This document shows positions 54,152 to 62,593 of a stretch of 64,000 nt of DNA, one piece after another. How positions within the stretch are numbered: the first letter of the stretch is position 1; each line of letters begins with the position of its first letter. A program made the translations under genes and the position numbers. Under the pieces are notes generated by a model. It was not told the origin of the DNA and made no database searches. It worked only from the letters and a program-made list of their open reading frames with translations. Source of the stretch: Sphingomonas pseudosanguinis (GTDB taxonomy: Bacteria > Pseudomonadota > Alphaproteobacteria > Sphingomonadales > Sphingomonadaceae); contig NZ_JACIDH010000007.1 in assembly GCF_014196255.1 (NCBI RefSeq), positions 62,001-126,000 of the forward strand, in the 5' to 3' direction.

Positions 54152-54655
54152 TCAACCGCGTTCCGCGTCGCGCGGCCAGGAGACGGCGTCCCCTTCCGAA
54201 ATGCCGAGCTCGGCCGAACGCCCGCCGACCAGCTCCAGCACGGCCGCGACCGGCTCGCCCGAGGGGACCGGCGCCTCGCTGAACGGCACGGTGTTCTCCG
54301 CGATGCGCGCGATCGTGCCGTCGGCGCGGATGAAGAGGATGTCGAGCGCGGTCGGCGTGTTCTTCATCCAGAAGGATGCCTCGCGCGGTGCGGTGCCATC
54401 GGGCGGATAGGGCGCGAACAACATGCCGCCATCGGGCGTCAGGTCGGTACGGTACATCAGCCCCTGCGCCTGCTCGCCCGTGGTCCTGGCCCGCTCCACC
54501 TGGAAGACATGCGCGCCTTGCGCGGTGCGGATCGTCACCGGAATGGTCGCGGCCTTGCGCGCCTCGGTGCTCTCGGCCTCCTGCGTGGCGGCGCCGGAGC
54601 ATCCCGCCAGCGCGATCGCGATGGCCAGCGCCGCGCATGAACCAGGGCGAATCAC
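54152..54655 (-). CDS. DUF192 family lipoprotein
   Basis: The 167-residue product has a lipobox-like signal (ALAIAIALAGC, Cys about 20) and a DUF192 domain: EQAQGLMYRTDLTPDGGMLF, FWMKNTPTALDILFIRADGT, and VLELVGGRSAELGISEGD. DUF192 function is unsettled. The start is GTG at 54655, overlapping the stop of the cold-shock gene (GTGA). Confidence 0.88.
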   Translation of the reverse strand: MIRPGSCAALAIAIALAGCSGAATQEAESTEARKAATIPVTIRTAQGAHVFQVERARTTGEQAQGLMYRTDLTPDGGMLFAPYPPDGTAPREASFWMKNTPTALDILFIRADGTIARIAENTVPFSEAPVPSGEPVAAVLELVGGRSAELGISEGDAVSWPRDAERG

Positions 54656-55221
54656 GCCGCCCCCCGCGCCGTCACCGCCACTGCCAGCGGCCCTTTCGGC
54701 CCGTCGACGATCCGCGCTGCCAATGGCTGGCCGGGTTCGACCTCGACGATGCCGCCACGCCGCAGCGTTTCCATGTGTACGAAGATGTCCGCCCCGTCGC
54801 TGTCGCGCAGCAGGAAGCCATAGCCCTTCAGCCGGTTGAACCATTTGACCGCGACACCCTCGGCCTCGCCCGCCTGGTCGACCAGCGCGGTGGGATCGAT
54901 ACGATCGGGCGAGCGTGGGCGCTTGGGCTGTTCGGGCACGGCATGGGTCAGGTCGATCGAGACGACTTCGCGCGCCTGATAGCCGCGCCCGCGTTCGACC
55001 GCGATCATCTCCACCCGTGCGCCCTCGGGCAGGCTGCGCCGGCCATGCGCCTGCAGCGTGGTGAAGTGCAGCAGCACATCCCCATAGGTCAGGTCGTCCG
55101 CGACCGCGAAGCCGAAGCCCCGCGTCACATCGAACCATTTGACGACCCCCGCCAGCCTTACGGCGTTGTCCGCCGTCTCGCCTTCGAAGCCGCCTCCTTC
55201 ATTCGGCGTATCTTCCAGCAT
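54652..55221 (-). CDS. Protein with two cold-shock domains
   Basis: The 189-residue protein has two cold-shock (OB-fold) domains: GVVKWFDVTRGFGFAVADD (about 26-90) and AVKWFNRLKGYGFLLRDSDG then ADIFVHMETLRRGG (about 123-189). RNP1-like KGYGF and RNP2-like IFVHME are intact in the second; the first has RGFGF and VLLHFT. It is expected to bind single-stranded RNA or DNA. AAGGG lies about nine bases before the ATG at 55221; a GTG nine bases upstream lacks spacing. Confidence 0.9.
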   Translation of the reverse strand: MLEDTPNEGGGFEGETADNAVRLAGVVKWFDVTRGFGFAVADDLTYGDVLLHFTTLQAHGRRSLPEGARVEMIAVERGRGYQAREVVSIDLTHAVPEQPKRPRSPDRIDPTALVDQAGEAEGVAVKWFNRLKGYGFLLRDSDGADIFVHMETLRRGGIVEVEPGQPLAARIVDGPKGPLAVAVTARGAA

Positions 55222-55335
55222 CTCATGCACCCTTGAAGGCTATTGCTAGCATCATTGCTCGCAGTCGCAACGTAAGGCGGCGCATTTTTCCTGGTCCGAT
55301 CTGGGACCGATACCAAAAATTCGTTTGTTTTTCCG

Positions 55336-55866
55336 TCAGCCCTCGTCGTCGTCCAGCATTTCGCCCGGCGCCGCCGACACGATGCGGCGCGCCAGGGCCA
55401 TGTCGTGGCCCGCCCGCATCATCGCCGCGAACTGCTTTTCCCGCACGACGCGGTCGGTCTCTCCATCCCCGAACGGCCCGATTCGCCGCCGCCGGGCAAA
55501 GGCCAGCGCGGCATCGCGTGCCGCCTCGGCGACCTGGGACGCGACCGCCTCGCTATCCTCTTCCCCGATCCGCGCCGCGTGCAGTGCCTGACGCACCCGG
55601 CGCGCGCCCAGCCCCCGCCGGGCCAGCGCGGCGGCCTTCGCCTCGGCATAGGCGCGGTCGTCGATATAGCGCAGTTCCACCATCTTCGCCGCCAGCCCTT
55701 GCGGGTCGGGTGCGCCCTCGCCCGCCCAGCCGCGTTCGCGCAGCTTGCGGCGCAGATAGTCGATCAGCTTGCCCTCGGTGGTCGCGAACCGCTCGACATA
55801 GCGCAGCGCCAGCCGCTCCATCAGGGCGGGATCAAGGGGCTTGGGCGGGCGACGTTCGGCGGACAC
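55336..55866 (-). CDS. recX: Regulatory protein RecX
   Basis: The 176-residue helical protein belongs to RecX, which modulates RecA filaments. It has three-helix repeats with LALRYVERFATTEGKLIDYL, RRKLRERGW, MVELRYIDDRAYAEAKAAAL and ARRGLGARRVRQALHAA. The most likely start is GTG at 55866 (VSAERRPPKPLD), because the PPKPLD opening is part of the family; an ATG at 55821 is an alternative. recA is not in the window. Confidence 0.85.
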   Translation of the reverse strand: MSAERRPPKPLDPALMERLALRYVERFATTEGKLIDYLRRKLRERGWAGEGAPDPQGLAAKMVELRYIDDRAYAEAKAAALARRGLGARRVRQALHAARIGEEDSEAVASQVAEAARDAALAFARRRRIGPFGDGETDRVVREKQFAAMMRAGHDMALARRIVSAAPGEMLDDDEG

Positions 55867-55995
55867 GCCTTGTTTGTGCCACAGTGACCACGGATTTAGA
55901 ACGCGGGAAGCCGCTATTGTCGGCGAATACGGAATCGCTCGTCCCCGCCGGTCGGTGGTACGAGGCGCAAAAGCATAAGGAACGAAGGCAAGGCC

Positions 55996-57750
55996 ATGAC
56001 GATCGAGCACCATCAGGACGACGCGCGCGCCATCATCGCGACGCCGACCGAAGATGCGCTGCCGCGCCGCTTCGCCGACTTCGCGACGTTGGGCGAGGCG
56101 CTGGACTATGCTGCCGCCGGCTCGCGCGGGCTGAACTTCCATGACGCGCGCGGCACCCTGACCCGCCCCTATCCCTTCCGCGAACTGCGCGAGGATGCGC
56201 TGGCCTGCGCCCGCCGCCTGATCGCCAGCGGCGTGCAGCCCGAGGAGCGCATCGCGCTGGTCGCCGAGACGGGCCCGGAATTCGCCGCTTTGTTCTTCGG
56301 CGTCGTCTATGCCGGCGCCTGGCCGGTCCCGCTGCCGCTGCCGACTTCGTTCGGCGGGCGCGACAGCTACATCGAACAGCTTCGCGTCCAGCTCGCCAGC
56401 TGCGACCCCAAGATGCTGATCTTCCCTCCCGAACTGGCGCAGATGGCGGGCGCCGCCGCCGAAGCGGCGGGCGTCGAGGGGATCGACTGGGACAGCTTCG
56501 CCAAGCGCGAAGCCCCCGAAGCGACGCTGCCCGAGGCGAAGTCGGACGCGATCGCCTATCTGCAATATTCCAGCGGCTCGACCCGCTTCCCGCATGGCGT
56601 GGCGATCACCCATCATGCGCTCTTGAACAACCTGGCCGCGCACAGCCATGGCATGAAGATTCAGGAGAGCGACCGCTGCATCTCCTGGCTGCCCTGGTAT
56701 CATGACATGGGTCTGGTCGGCTGCTTCCTGTCGCCGATCGCCAACCAGGTTTCGACCGATTACCTCAAGACCGAGGATTTCGCGCGCCGCCCGCTCGCGT
56801 GGCTCGACATGATCAGCCGCAATCCGGGCACCTCGGTCAGCTATTCGCCGACCTTCGGCTATGACATCTGCGCGCGCCGCATCTCGTCGCAGACCAAGGC
56901 GTCGGACCGCTTCGACCTGTCGCGCTGGCGGATCGCGGGCAATGGCGCGGACATGATCCGCCCCGACGTGATGCAGAGCTTCGTCGACGCCTTTGCCGAT
57001 GCAGGCTTCCCCGCCACCGCCTTCCTGCCCTCCTATGGCCTGGCCGAGGCGACGCTGGCCGTGTCGATCATGCCGCCGGGCGAGGGTATCCGCGTCGAAC
57101 TGGTCGAGGAAACCCAGTTGTCGGGCGGCGCGCAGGGCACCGATCGCCCGCAGCGTTTCCGCGCCATCGTCAATTGCGGCAAGCCCGCGCGCGACATGGT
57201 GATCGAAATCCGCGAGGAAGACGGCACCCCGCTCCCCGACGGCGCGATCGGCAAGGTCTGGTGCAAGGGCCCGTCGGTCATGGTCGGCTATTTCCGCGAC
57301 CAGGCCGCGACCGATGCCTGTCTGGTCGATGGCTGGCTCGACACCGGCGACATGGGGTACATGTCGAAGGGCTATATCTACATCGTCGGCCGCGCCAAGG
57401 ACATGATCATCGTAAACGGCCGCAACCACTGGCCGCAGGACATCGAATGGGCGGTCGAGCAGCTGCCGGGCTTCAAGGCCGGCGACATCGCCGCCTTCGC
57501 CATCACCACGCCGGGCGGCGAGGAAACCCCCGCCGTGCTGGTCCAGTGCCGCAGCTCGGACGATGAAGAGCGCCTGCGCCTGCGCGACGAGATCCGCGAG
57601 CGCGTGCGCGCGGTGACCGGCATGAACTGCGTGATCGAACTGATCCCGCCGCGCACCCTGCCCCGCACCAGCTCGGGCAAGCTGAGCCGCGCCAAGGCCC
57701 GCAACCTGTATCTGGCGGGCGAGATCAAGCCGTACGACGTCGCGGCCTGA
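55996..57750 (+). CDS. Fatty-acyl-AMP ligase (FAAL-type AMP-binding enzyme)
   Basis: The 584-residue adenylating enzyme activates fatty acids as acyl-AMP. Motifs: YLQYSSGSTRFPHGVAITH (P-loop), YHDMGLVGCFL, YGLAEATLAVS (A5), GWLDTGDMGYM (A7) and GRAKDMIIVNGRNHWPQDIE (A8), ending RTSSGKLSRAKAR. The long insertion and WYHDMGL favour FAAL over acyl-CoA synthetases. No polyketide synthase, acyl carrier or sphingolipid gene is adjacent, so the partner is unknown; a role in loading an acyl carrier for sphingolipid synthesis is possible in this lineage. Confidence 0.85.
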   Translation: MTIEHHQDDARAIIATPTEDALPRRFADFATLGEALDYAAAGSRGLNFHDARGTLTRPYPFRELREDALACARRLIASGVQPEERIALVAETGPEFAALFFGVVYAGAWPVPLPLPTSFGGRDSYIEQLRVQLASCDPKMLIFPPELAQMAGAAAEAAGVEGIDWDSFAKREAPEATLPEAKSDAIAYLQYSSGSTRFPHGVAITHHALLNNLAAHSHGMKIQESDRCISWLPWYHDMGLVGCFLSPIANQVSTDYLKTEDFARRPLAWLDMISRNPGTSVSYSPTFGYDICARRISSQTKASDRFDLSRWRIAGNGADMIRPDVMQSFVDAFADAGFPATAFLPSYGLAEATLAVSIMPPGEGIRVELVEETQLSGGAQGTDRPQRFRAIVNCGKPARDMVIEIREEDGTPLPDGAIGKVWCKGPSVMVGYFRDQAATDACLVDGWLDTGDMGYMSKGYIYIVGRAKDMIIVNGRNHWPQDIEWAVEQLPGFKAGDIAAFAITTPGGEETPAVLVQCRSSDDEERLRLRDEIRERVRAVTGMNCVIELIPPRTLPRTSSGKLSRAKARNLYLAGEIKPYDVAA

Positions 57751-57769
57751 TTTCGGCCTGACGGTCTAG

Positions 57770-57808
57770 AAAGGGGCTCGGTCGAAAGGCCGGGCCCCTT
57801 TCCGTTTC
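57770..57808 (+). terminator. Terminator of the acyl-AMP ligase gene
   Basis: AAAGGGGCTCGG pairs with CCGGGCCCCTTT (one G-U pair) and is followed by CCGTTT, 20 bp after the stop codon. Confidence 0.8.
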
Positions 57809-57817
57809 CCACAAACT

Positions 57818-58016
57818 CCGTTCAGCCTGAGCGAAGTCGAAGGCCAAGGGCCACACTCTCCAATCCGCTACCCCGGCGGGGGCCGGGGTCCAGTTGGGGT
57901 GAACGATCGAGCGCGCCACGGGCTAGCGGGCTATCGAGCCACGGTCTTCGTTGGGGTGGTATTTATCCTTGGGCAACCCTTCGCCCGTAGCCTTCGACTT
58001 CGCTCAGGCTGAACGG
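57818..58016. repeat. Inverted pair of REP-like repeats
   Basis: A reverse copy (57818-57843) and a forward copy (57991-58016) with the CTTCGACTTCGCTCAGGC core enclose 147 bp that include CCCCGGCGGGGGCCGGGG. The pair fills the gap between the convergent acyl-AMP ligase and DUF3140 genes; no gene is seen in it. Confidence 0.85.
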
Positions 58017-58045
58017 AGCGTGGGGAATGCCGGATGAGGCCAGCC

Positions 58046-58387
58046 TCAATCCTTCAACGGATCATGCCCCCAATTCATCAGCGAGTAGCGCCACGGCGAA
58101 TGCTCAACATCCTTGTCCGGCCCGCCCTGCTTCAGATGGCGGTGCACATAGCCGACGACCTTCTTCATATGCGCATAGTCGTCGTCAGTCAGATCGGCCT
58201 TCTTTTTATGCTTGATCGCGACGATCTTGCGACCTGAATCATGCCCGACGCTCTCGTCGGAGCCGCCCTTCTTCTGGCCGACCTCTTTCGATTCGTCGGT
58301 ATCGAGGAACTTCTCCAGCTCGGCGGGGGCCATGTTCACGGCCTCCTTGAAATCGGCGTAAATCTGCTCGTGGTCGTCGGCCATCAT
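58046..58387 (-). CDS. DUF3140 family protein
   Basis: The 113-residue soluble, highly charged protein matches DUF3140: VNMAPAELEKFLDTDESKEV, SGRKIVAIKHKKKADLTDDD, YAHMKKVVGYVHRHLKQGGP and SPWRYSLMNWGHDPLKD. Members are thought to bind DNA, but function is not established. AAAGGAG lies five bases before the first of two ATGs. It is 44 bp downstream of the membrane-protein gene on the same strand. Confidence 0.88.
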   Translation of the reverse strand: MMADDHEQIYADFKEAVNMAPAELEKFLDTDESKEVGQKKGGSDESVGHDSGRKIVAIKHKKKADLTDDDYAHMKKVVGYVHRHLKQGGPDKDVEHSPWRYSLMNWGHDPLKD

Positions 58388-58431
58388 CGGCTCCTTTCGC
58401 GGCGATCAACGCCGCCCGGCCGATTTCGGGT

Positions 58432-59814
58432 TCAGCCGAGCATCCCCTGATAGCTTTGCGGCGGCACGGGCAGCGTCGCGCGCGTCGCGGTGCCGACGAC
58501 CAGGATCAGGCCAAGCACCACCGCCGTCGCCACGACGATCCGCCGATCCCCCCGCCATGGGCGCGCCAGCACCAGCCCGAGTGCGCAGGCGATGATCGCC
58601 CAGAGATGATAGCGGAAATCCGACGCCACGCTGATGACGAGGAAGCTCGCCTCCTGCCCCAGCGTCGAGGCGAACAACGCCCCCGCCAGCCCCGCCCCAC
58701 GCGTGACCGCCAGCCCCCCGGCGGCGAGCACCAACCAGACGATGGGCCACATGATCGGCAGGTCGACCCAGGCCCCCGCCATCGTCTGCCACGCCAGCGC
58801 CACCCGCCCCGGCTCCCCCAGGCCGATCGCGTTGGGTTCGGTCGACTGCGGCGGGTCGGCATTGATCCAGCGCGCCGGCACCGCCCATCGCCAGGTCGAG
58901 TTGAGGTGCGTCAGACGCTGGGCTGCATAGGCGAAGGGATGATGCACAATGGCGGGGGCGAGCCGCGCATAAAGCGACCCCGGCGCCATCGCCTGGAACC
59001 GGGCGAGCAGCGTGCCGCACCGGTCCGGCTCCCCCAGCGGGTCCCAGAAGAACGGCCGGACACAGGCCTTGGCCCGCAGCCCATCCACCTCCGCCGGCGT
59101 GAAGCCCAGACGCGGGTCGTACGGCACGCGCACCGCGATCCCCGCCAGATCGTAGAGCGCCTGGGCGCGCGCCACCCCGCTCGCCTGCGCGCCGAGCAAC
59201 CGGTGGTTGACGACCGGCGCAACAGCGAGCGTCGCCAGCGTCAGCGCGGTGGTGAGCGCGATCCGCCGCCCCCAGCGCTCGGCGAGCAGGAACGCGACCA
59301 GCGGCGCGATCGCGAAGATGGCATTGGCGCGGACCAGCGCGGCATAGACCAGCAAGACCGCGACCAGCAGCCAGGCCCAGCCCGGCACCGCCCGTCCGCG
59401 CAGCCGCCACCAGCCGACCAGCCCCACCGCCGCCAGCGTCGCAGCCGTCATCTGCGCATCCTTCAGCACCGAGACCTGCCAGCCCAGCCAGGGCGGCACC
59501 AGCCCGATCGCCAACACCGCCAGCGCCGCGCGCGGCCGCCGATCGACGATCCCCGTCGCGATGCTGCCCAGCCCGAGCCACCAGCCCGCCAGCTGAAGCA
59601 CCAGCATCGGCCCCGCCCCCTGCCGTCCGAACAAGGACCAGAGCCGCGCCATGATCGGCGGATGCCAATCGTTGTAATGCCCGCTCAGCACCTGATCATA
59701 TTGGGTGACGCTGTCATATTGCGCATAACCCGGCGCGAAGACGAGGACGCTCAGCCCGAACAGGATAAAGGTCGCGATCATGATGCGCAGGCGGTGGGAA
59801 TGGGCTTGGGTCAA
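58432..59814 (-). CDS. Polytopic membrane protein, GT-C-like
   Basis: The 460-residue protein has about ten to twelve hydrophobic helices. After the first helix comes an outward loop with YDSVTQYDQVLSGHYNDWHP then PIMARLW, the acidic-residue and WHPP pattern seen in GT-C glycosyltransferase-like membrane proteins (for example DUF6020). A polyprenyl-phosphate-sugar transferase role is possible but not shown. The start is uncertain: TTG at 59814 or ATG at 59781. Confidence 0.7.
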   Translation of the reverse strand: MTQAHSHRLRIMIATFILFGLSVLVFAPGYAQYDSVTQYDQVLSGHYNDWHPPIMARLWSLFGRQGAGPMLVLQLAGWWLGLGSIATGIVDRRPRAALAVLAIGLVPPWLGWQVSVLKDAQMTAATLAAVGLVGWWRLRGRAVPGWAWLLVAVLLVYAALVRANAIFAIAPLVAFLLAERWGRRIALTTALTLATLAVAPVVNHRLLGAQASGVARAQALYDLAGIAVRVPYDPRLGFTPAEVDGLRAKACVRPFFWDPLGEPDRCGTLLARFQAMAPGSLYARLAPAIVHHPFAYAAQRLTHLNSTWRWAVPARWINADPPQSTEPNAIGLGEPGRVALAWQTMAGAWVDLPIMWPIVWLVLAAGGLAVTRGAGLAGALFASTLGQEASFLVISVASDFRYHLWAIIACALGLVLARPWRGDRRIVVATAVVLGLILVVGTATRATLPVPPQSYQGMLG

Positions 59815-59974
59815 GGCGCGCCGATCAACTGGGTCGATAGCTCCGATGCGGCCAAATCCCCTCGTTTCGCAAGCGGAATGCGGCTGAATGGATGCGATCG
59901 GGCGGTGGGGACCGGGATTGATCCGGGGCTGCCTTCGATTCGGTGACGCTACTTGAGGAAAGCGTCTTGCGTGG

Positions 59975-60053
59975 CCTTCGACTTCGCTCAGGCTGAACGG
60001 AGCGAGGGAATGGCATCACTTCCTAACCCGTTCAGCCTGAGCGAAGTCGAAGG
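59975..60053. repeat. Inverted pair of REP-like repeats
   Basis: A forward copy (59975-60000) and a reverse copy (60028-60053) face each other 27 bp apart in the 310-bp gap between lpd and the GT-C-like gene. The left part of the gap (59815-59970) shows no gene and should hold the promoter of the membrane-protein gene. Confidence 0.88.
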
Positions 60054-60072
60054 CCAAGGGAATTCCCCAACG

Positions 60073-60102
60073 AAAAAGGGGCCCGCAATCGCGAGCCCCC
60101 TT
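60073..60102 (-). terminator. Terminator of lpd
   Basis: On the minus strand AGGGGGCTCGC pairs with GCGGGCCCCTT across a 4-base loop and runs into five T residues, about 22 bp after the lpd stop. Confidence 0.88.
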
Positions 60103-60124
60103 CCCATAACCGATGGCGTAATAA

Positions 60125-61549
60125 TCAGATGTGGATCGCGCGCCCATAAGCCGCGAGCCCCGACTCGTGCATCGATTCCGAGATGGTCGGGTGCGCGAAC
60201 ACCGTTTCCATCAACTCGGCCTCGGTCGTCTCCAGCTGGCGGGCGACGACATAGCCCTGGATCATCTCGGTCACTTCCGCGCCGACCATGTGTGCGCCCA
60301 GCAACTCGCCCGTCTTGGCGTCGAACACCGTCTTCACGAAGCCCTCGGCCTCGCCCAGCGCGATCGCCTTGCCGTTGCCGATGAAGGGGAACTTGCCGAC
60401 CTTCACCTGATAGCCGGCTTCCTTCGCCTTCGCCTCGGTGAAACCCACCGACGCGACCTGCGGACGCGAATAGGTGCAGCCCGGGATGTTGCCCTTGTCC
60501 ATCGCGTGCGGGTGGACATCCTTGTTGCCCAAAGCCTGCGCGATGGCCTCGGCGGCGATCACGCCCTCATGGCTCGCCTTGTGCGCCAGCCACGGCGCGC
60601 CGGTCACGTCGCCGATCGCCCAGATACCGTCGACATTGGTGCGGCCATAGCCGTCGGTCTTGATGTGACCGCGATCGGTCTCGATACCCAGCTTGTCCAG
60701 ACCGATATTCTCGGTGTTGGGGACGATGCCGATGGCGACGATGGCGTGGCTGAATTCGGCCGTCTCGACCTTGCCGTCCGGGCCCTTCATCGCGGCCTTC
60801 ACGCCGGACGCGGTGGCTTCCAGCTTTTCCAGACCGGTCTTGGTCTTGATCGTCATGCCGAACTTGGTCAGCTGCTTGGTCATGAACTCGCTGACTTCGG
60901 CGTCCTCGACGGGCATGATCCGGTCGAGCATCTCGACGATGGTCACTTCCGCGCCCATGTCGTTGTAGAAGCTGGCGAACTCGACGCCGATCGCGCCCGA
61001 TCCGATGACCAGCAGCTTGGTCGGCATGGCGGGCGGCACCATCGCATGGCGATAGGTCCAGATCCGCTCGCCGTCCGCCTTGGCGAAGGGCAGGTCGCGG
61101 GCGCGCGCGCCGGTGGCGACGATGATGTGCTTGGCGGTCAGTTCGGTGGTCTTGTCACCCTGGACGACCGACAGCTTGCCCCCATTCTTATCGGCGCCCG
61201 TAATGGTGCCGACGCCCTCATGGACGGCGACCTTGTTCTTCTTCATCAGGCCCTTGACGCCCGCATTCAGCTGGCCCGCCACCTTGCGGCTGCGATCGAC
61301 CACCTTCTCCAGGCTGAACGAGGGCTTCTCGACCGACAGGCCGTACTGCGCGGCATGGGTCATGTAATGATAGACCTCGGCCGAGCGCAGCAGCGCCTTG
61401 GTCGGGATACAGCCCCAGTTGAGGCAGATGCCGCCCAGCCGCTCGCGCTCGACGATCGCGACCTTCAGGCCGAGCTGGCTCGCGCGGATCGCCGCGACAT
61501 AGCCGCCGGGGCCGGAGCCGAGGACGATAAGGTCGTAAGTGTCAGCCAT
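60125..61549 (-). CDS. lpd: Dihydrolipoyl dehydrogenase (E3)
   Basis: The 474-residue flavoenzyme reoxidises dihydrolipoamide in 2-oxoacid dehydrogenase complexes. It has the FAD loop VLGSGPGGYVAAIRA, the redox pair C42/C47 (GGICLNWGCIPTKA), the NAD loop VIGSGAIGVEFAS, and the active-site His-Glu pair H453/E458 (AHPTISESMHE). Position near the pyruvate dehydrogenase E2 gene suggests service in that complex. Its start overlaps the end of the upstream membrane-protein gene by eight bases. Confidence 0.97.
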   Translation of the reverse strand: MADTYDLIVLGSGPGGYVAAIRASQLGLKVAIVERERLGGICLNWGCIPTKALLRSAEVYHYMTHAAQYGLSVEKPSFSLEKVVDRSRKVAGQLNAGVKGLMKKNKVAVHEGVGTITGADKNGGKLSVVQGDKTTELTAKHIIVATGARARDLPFAKADGERIWTYRHAMVPPAMPTKLLVIGSGAIGVEFASFYNDMGAEVTIVEMLDRIMPVEDAEVSEFMTKQLTKFGMTIKTKTGLEKLEATASGVKAAMKGPDGKVETAEFSHAIVAIGIVPNTENIGLDKLGIETDRGHIKTDGYGRTNVDGIWAIGDVTGAPWLAHKASHEGVIAAEAIAQALGNKDVHPHAMDKGNIPGCTYSRPQVASVGFTEAKAKEAGYQVKVGKFPFIGNGKAIALGEAEGFVKTVFDAKTGELLGAHMVGAEVTEMIQGYVVARQLETTEAELMETVFAHPTISESMHESGLAAYGRAIHI

Positions 61550-61973
61550 AACGCATCCTTGTCACGAAAAACCCAGTGAAGGCGCCGTAGGGCACTGCAT
61601 ACGCCGCCGTAGTGAAACCGGGCGGCATGAAGAAACTGAGCGGGACGATTGCCCCCGCCAAAGCTCCAACCATGCCACCAAAAATACTATTCCCAATCAG
61701 GGATCGTCCAAGGTACCGCGACGCGACGAAGGCCAGCGGGAACCCCACGATCAGCATGAAAGGGCCGCTGACAATCGCCGCCGCACATGACGATATGATT
61801 GCCAGCATCACAAACCCAAAAACTTCCCAGAGGCTCGGCCACCCCCATGGCACCGATTCATAGATCGCAACCATTCCGAACGTCATGGGGAGCGCCGTGA
61901 ACGAGCCACATATCCACGCCCTTCCACAAGCCGCGAAGACACTGGGACCATCCACTGCCTCCGCATCGTCCAT
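61542..61973 (-). CDS. Membrane protein of unknown function between the thioesterase and lpd genes
   Basis: The 143-residue product has about four hydrophobic helices (AWICGSFTALPMTFGMVAIY, VFGFVMLAIISSCAAAIVSG, FMLIVGFPLAFVASRYLG, GGMVGALAGAIVPLSFF). Local base composition is lower in GC than in neighbouring genes. It is inserted between the thioesterase gene (5 bp) and lpd (8-bp overlap). No family is recognised. Confidence 0.72.
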   Translation of the reverse strand: MDDAEAVDGPSVFAACGRAWICGSFTALPMTFGMVAIYESVPWGWPSLWEVFGFVMLAIISSCAAAIVSGPFMLIVGFPLAFVASRYLGRSLIGNSIFGGMVGALAGAIVPLSFFMPPGFTTAAYAVPYGAFTGFFVTRMRYG

Positions 61974-61978
61974 GGACC

Positions 61979-62365
61979 TTACCCCGCCATCGGCGGAACG
62001 GTACGCGGCTTGCGGTCCCGGTCGGTCGCCACGAACACGAAGCGCGCCTGCGTCACCTTGGTCGCATCCTCGACATGGCGGGCGCGGCGCCAGGCCTCGA
62101 CCTCGATCGTCATCGACGTGGTGCCGACGCGGACGAGCTGGGCATAGACCGAGACTTCGTCGCCGACGAGGACGGGGGCGTGGAACTTCATCCCCTCGAC
62201 CGCGATCGTGACCGCACGGCCGCCCGAATGACGCGACGCCACCGAGCCGGCCGCGAGGTCCATCTGGCCCATCAGCCAGCCGCCGAAGATGTCGCCATAC
62301 GGATTGGCGTCGCCGGGCATCGCGGTGACGCGGATGACGGGGACGAGATCAGGCAGCGTGCTCAT
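61979..62365 (-). CDS. Acyl-CoA thioesterase (hotdog fold, YciA type)
   Basis: The 128-residue protein shows the YciA-like hotdog motif NPYGDIFGGWLMGQMDLAAG, with the active-site Asp, then VEGMKFHAPVLVGDEVSVYA. It should hydrolyse acyl-CoA esters. The ATG at 62365 overlaps the stop of the next gene upstream (ATGA); the longer frame is shadow. Confidence 0.92.
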   Translation of the reverse strand: MSTLPDLVPVIRVTAMPGDANPYGDIFGGWLMGQMDLAAGSVASRHSGGRAVTIAVEGMKFHAPVLVGDEVSVYAQLVRVGTTSMTIEVEAWRRARHVEDATKVTQARFVFVATDRDRKPRTVPPMAG

Positions 62366-62574
62366 TGTTCGGAATGCCGGCGGGCCATGCGGTCGGCGAT
62401 GCGCGCGCGGTGGAGCGGGCCGATGCCCATCACCACCGTCGCGACCATCGCCGCCGCCCCGCACCACCAGATTTCGGCGCGGGCCAGAGGATAGGCCCAG
62501 GCGGCGGCGCGGGTCATGATCACCGCCGCCACCAGCCCGAGGACGATGTAGAACAGCTCGATCCGAACCCGCAT
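62362..62574 (-). CDS. Small two-helix membrane protein
   Basis: The 70-residue product has two hydrophobic helices (ELFYIVLGLVAAVIMTRAAA; IWWCGAAAMVATVVMGIGPL) and a basic tail (HRARIADRMARRHSEQ). It lies 19 bp after the E2 gene and is coupled to the thioesterase gene by an ATGA overlap. Function is unknown. Confidence 0.75.
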   Translation of the reverse strand: MRVRIELFYIVLGLVAAVIMTRAAAWAYPLARAEIWWCGAAAMVATVVMGIGPLHRARIADRMARRHSEQ

Positions 62575-62593
62575 GGCCCCCGCCCCCGGACCG

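Noticed and set aside
55867..57429. 521-codon upstream extension of the recX frame
   Set aside because: It is antisense to the acyl-AMP ligase, whose motifs are intact; only the last 176 codons have RecX features.
58388..58431. GAAC-N18-CGTT upstream of the DUF3140 gene as an EcfG promoter
   Set aside because: The first box is TGAAC and the spacer is 18 bases, so it misses the consensus in two ways.
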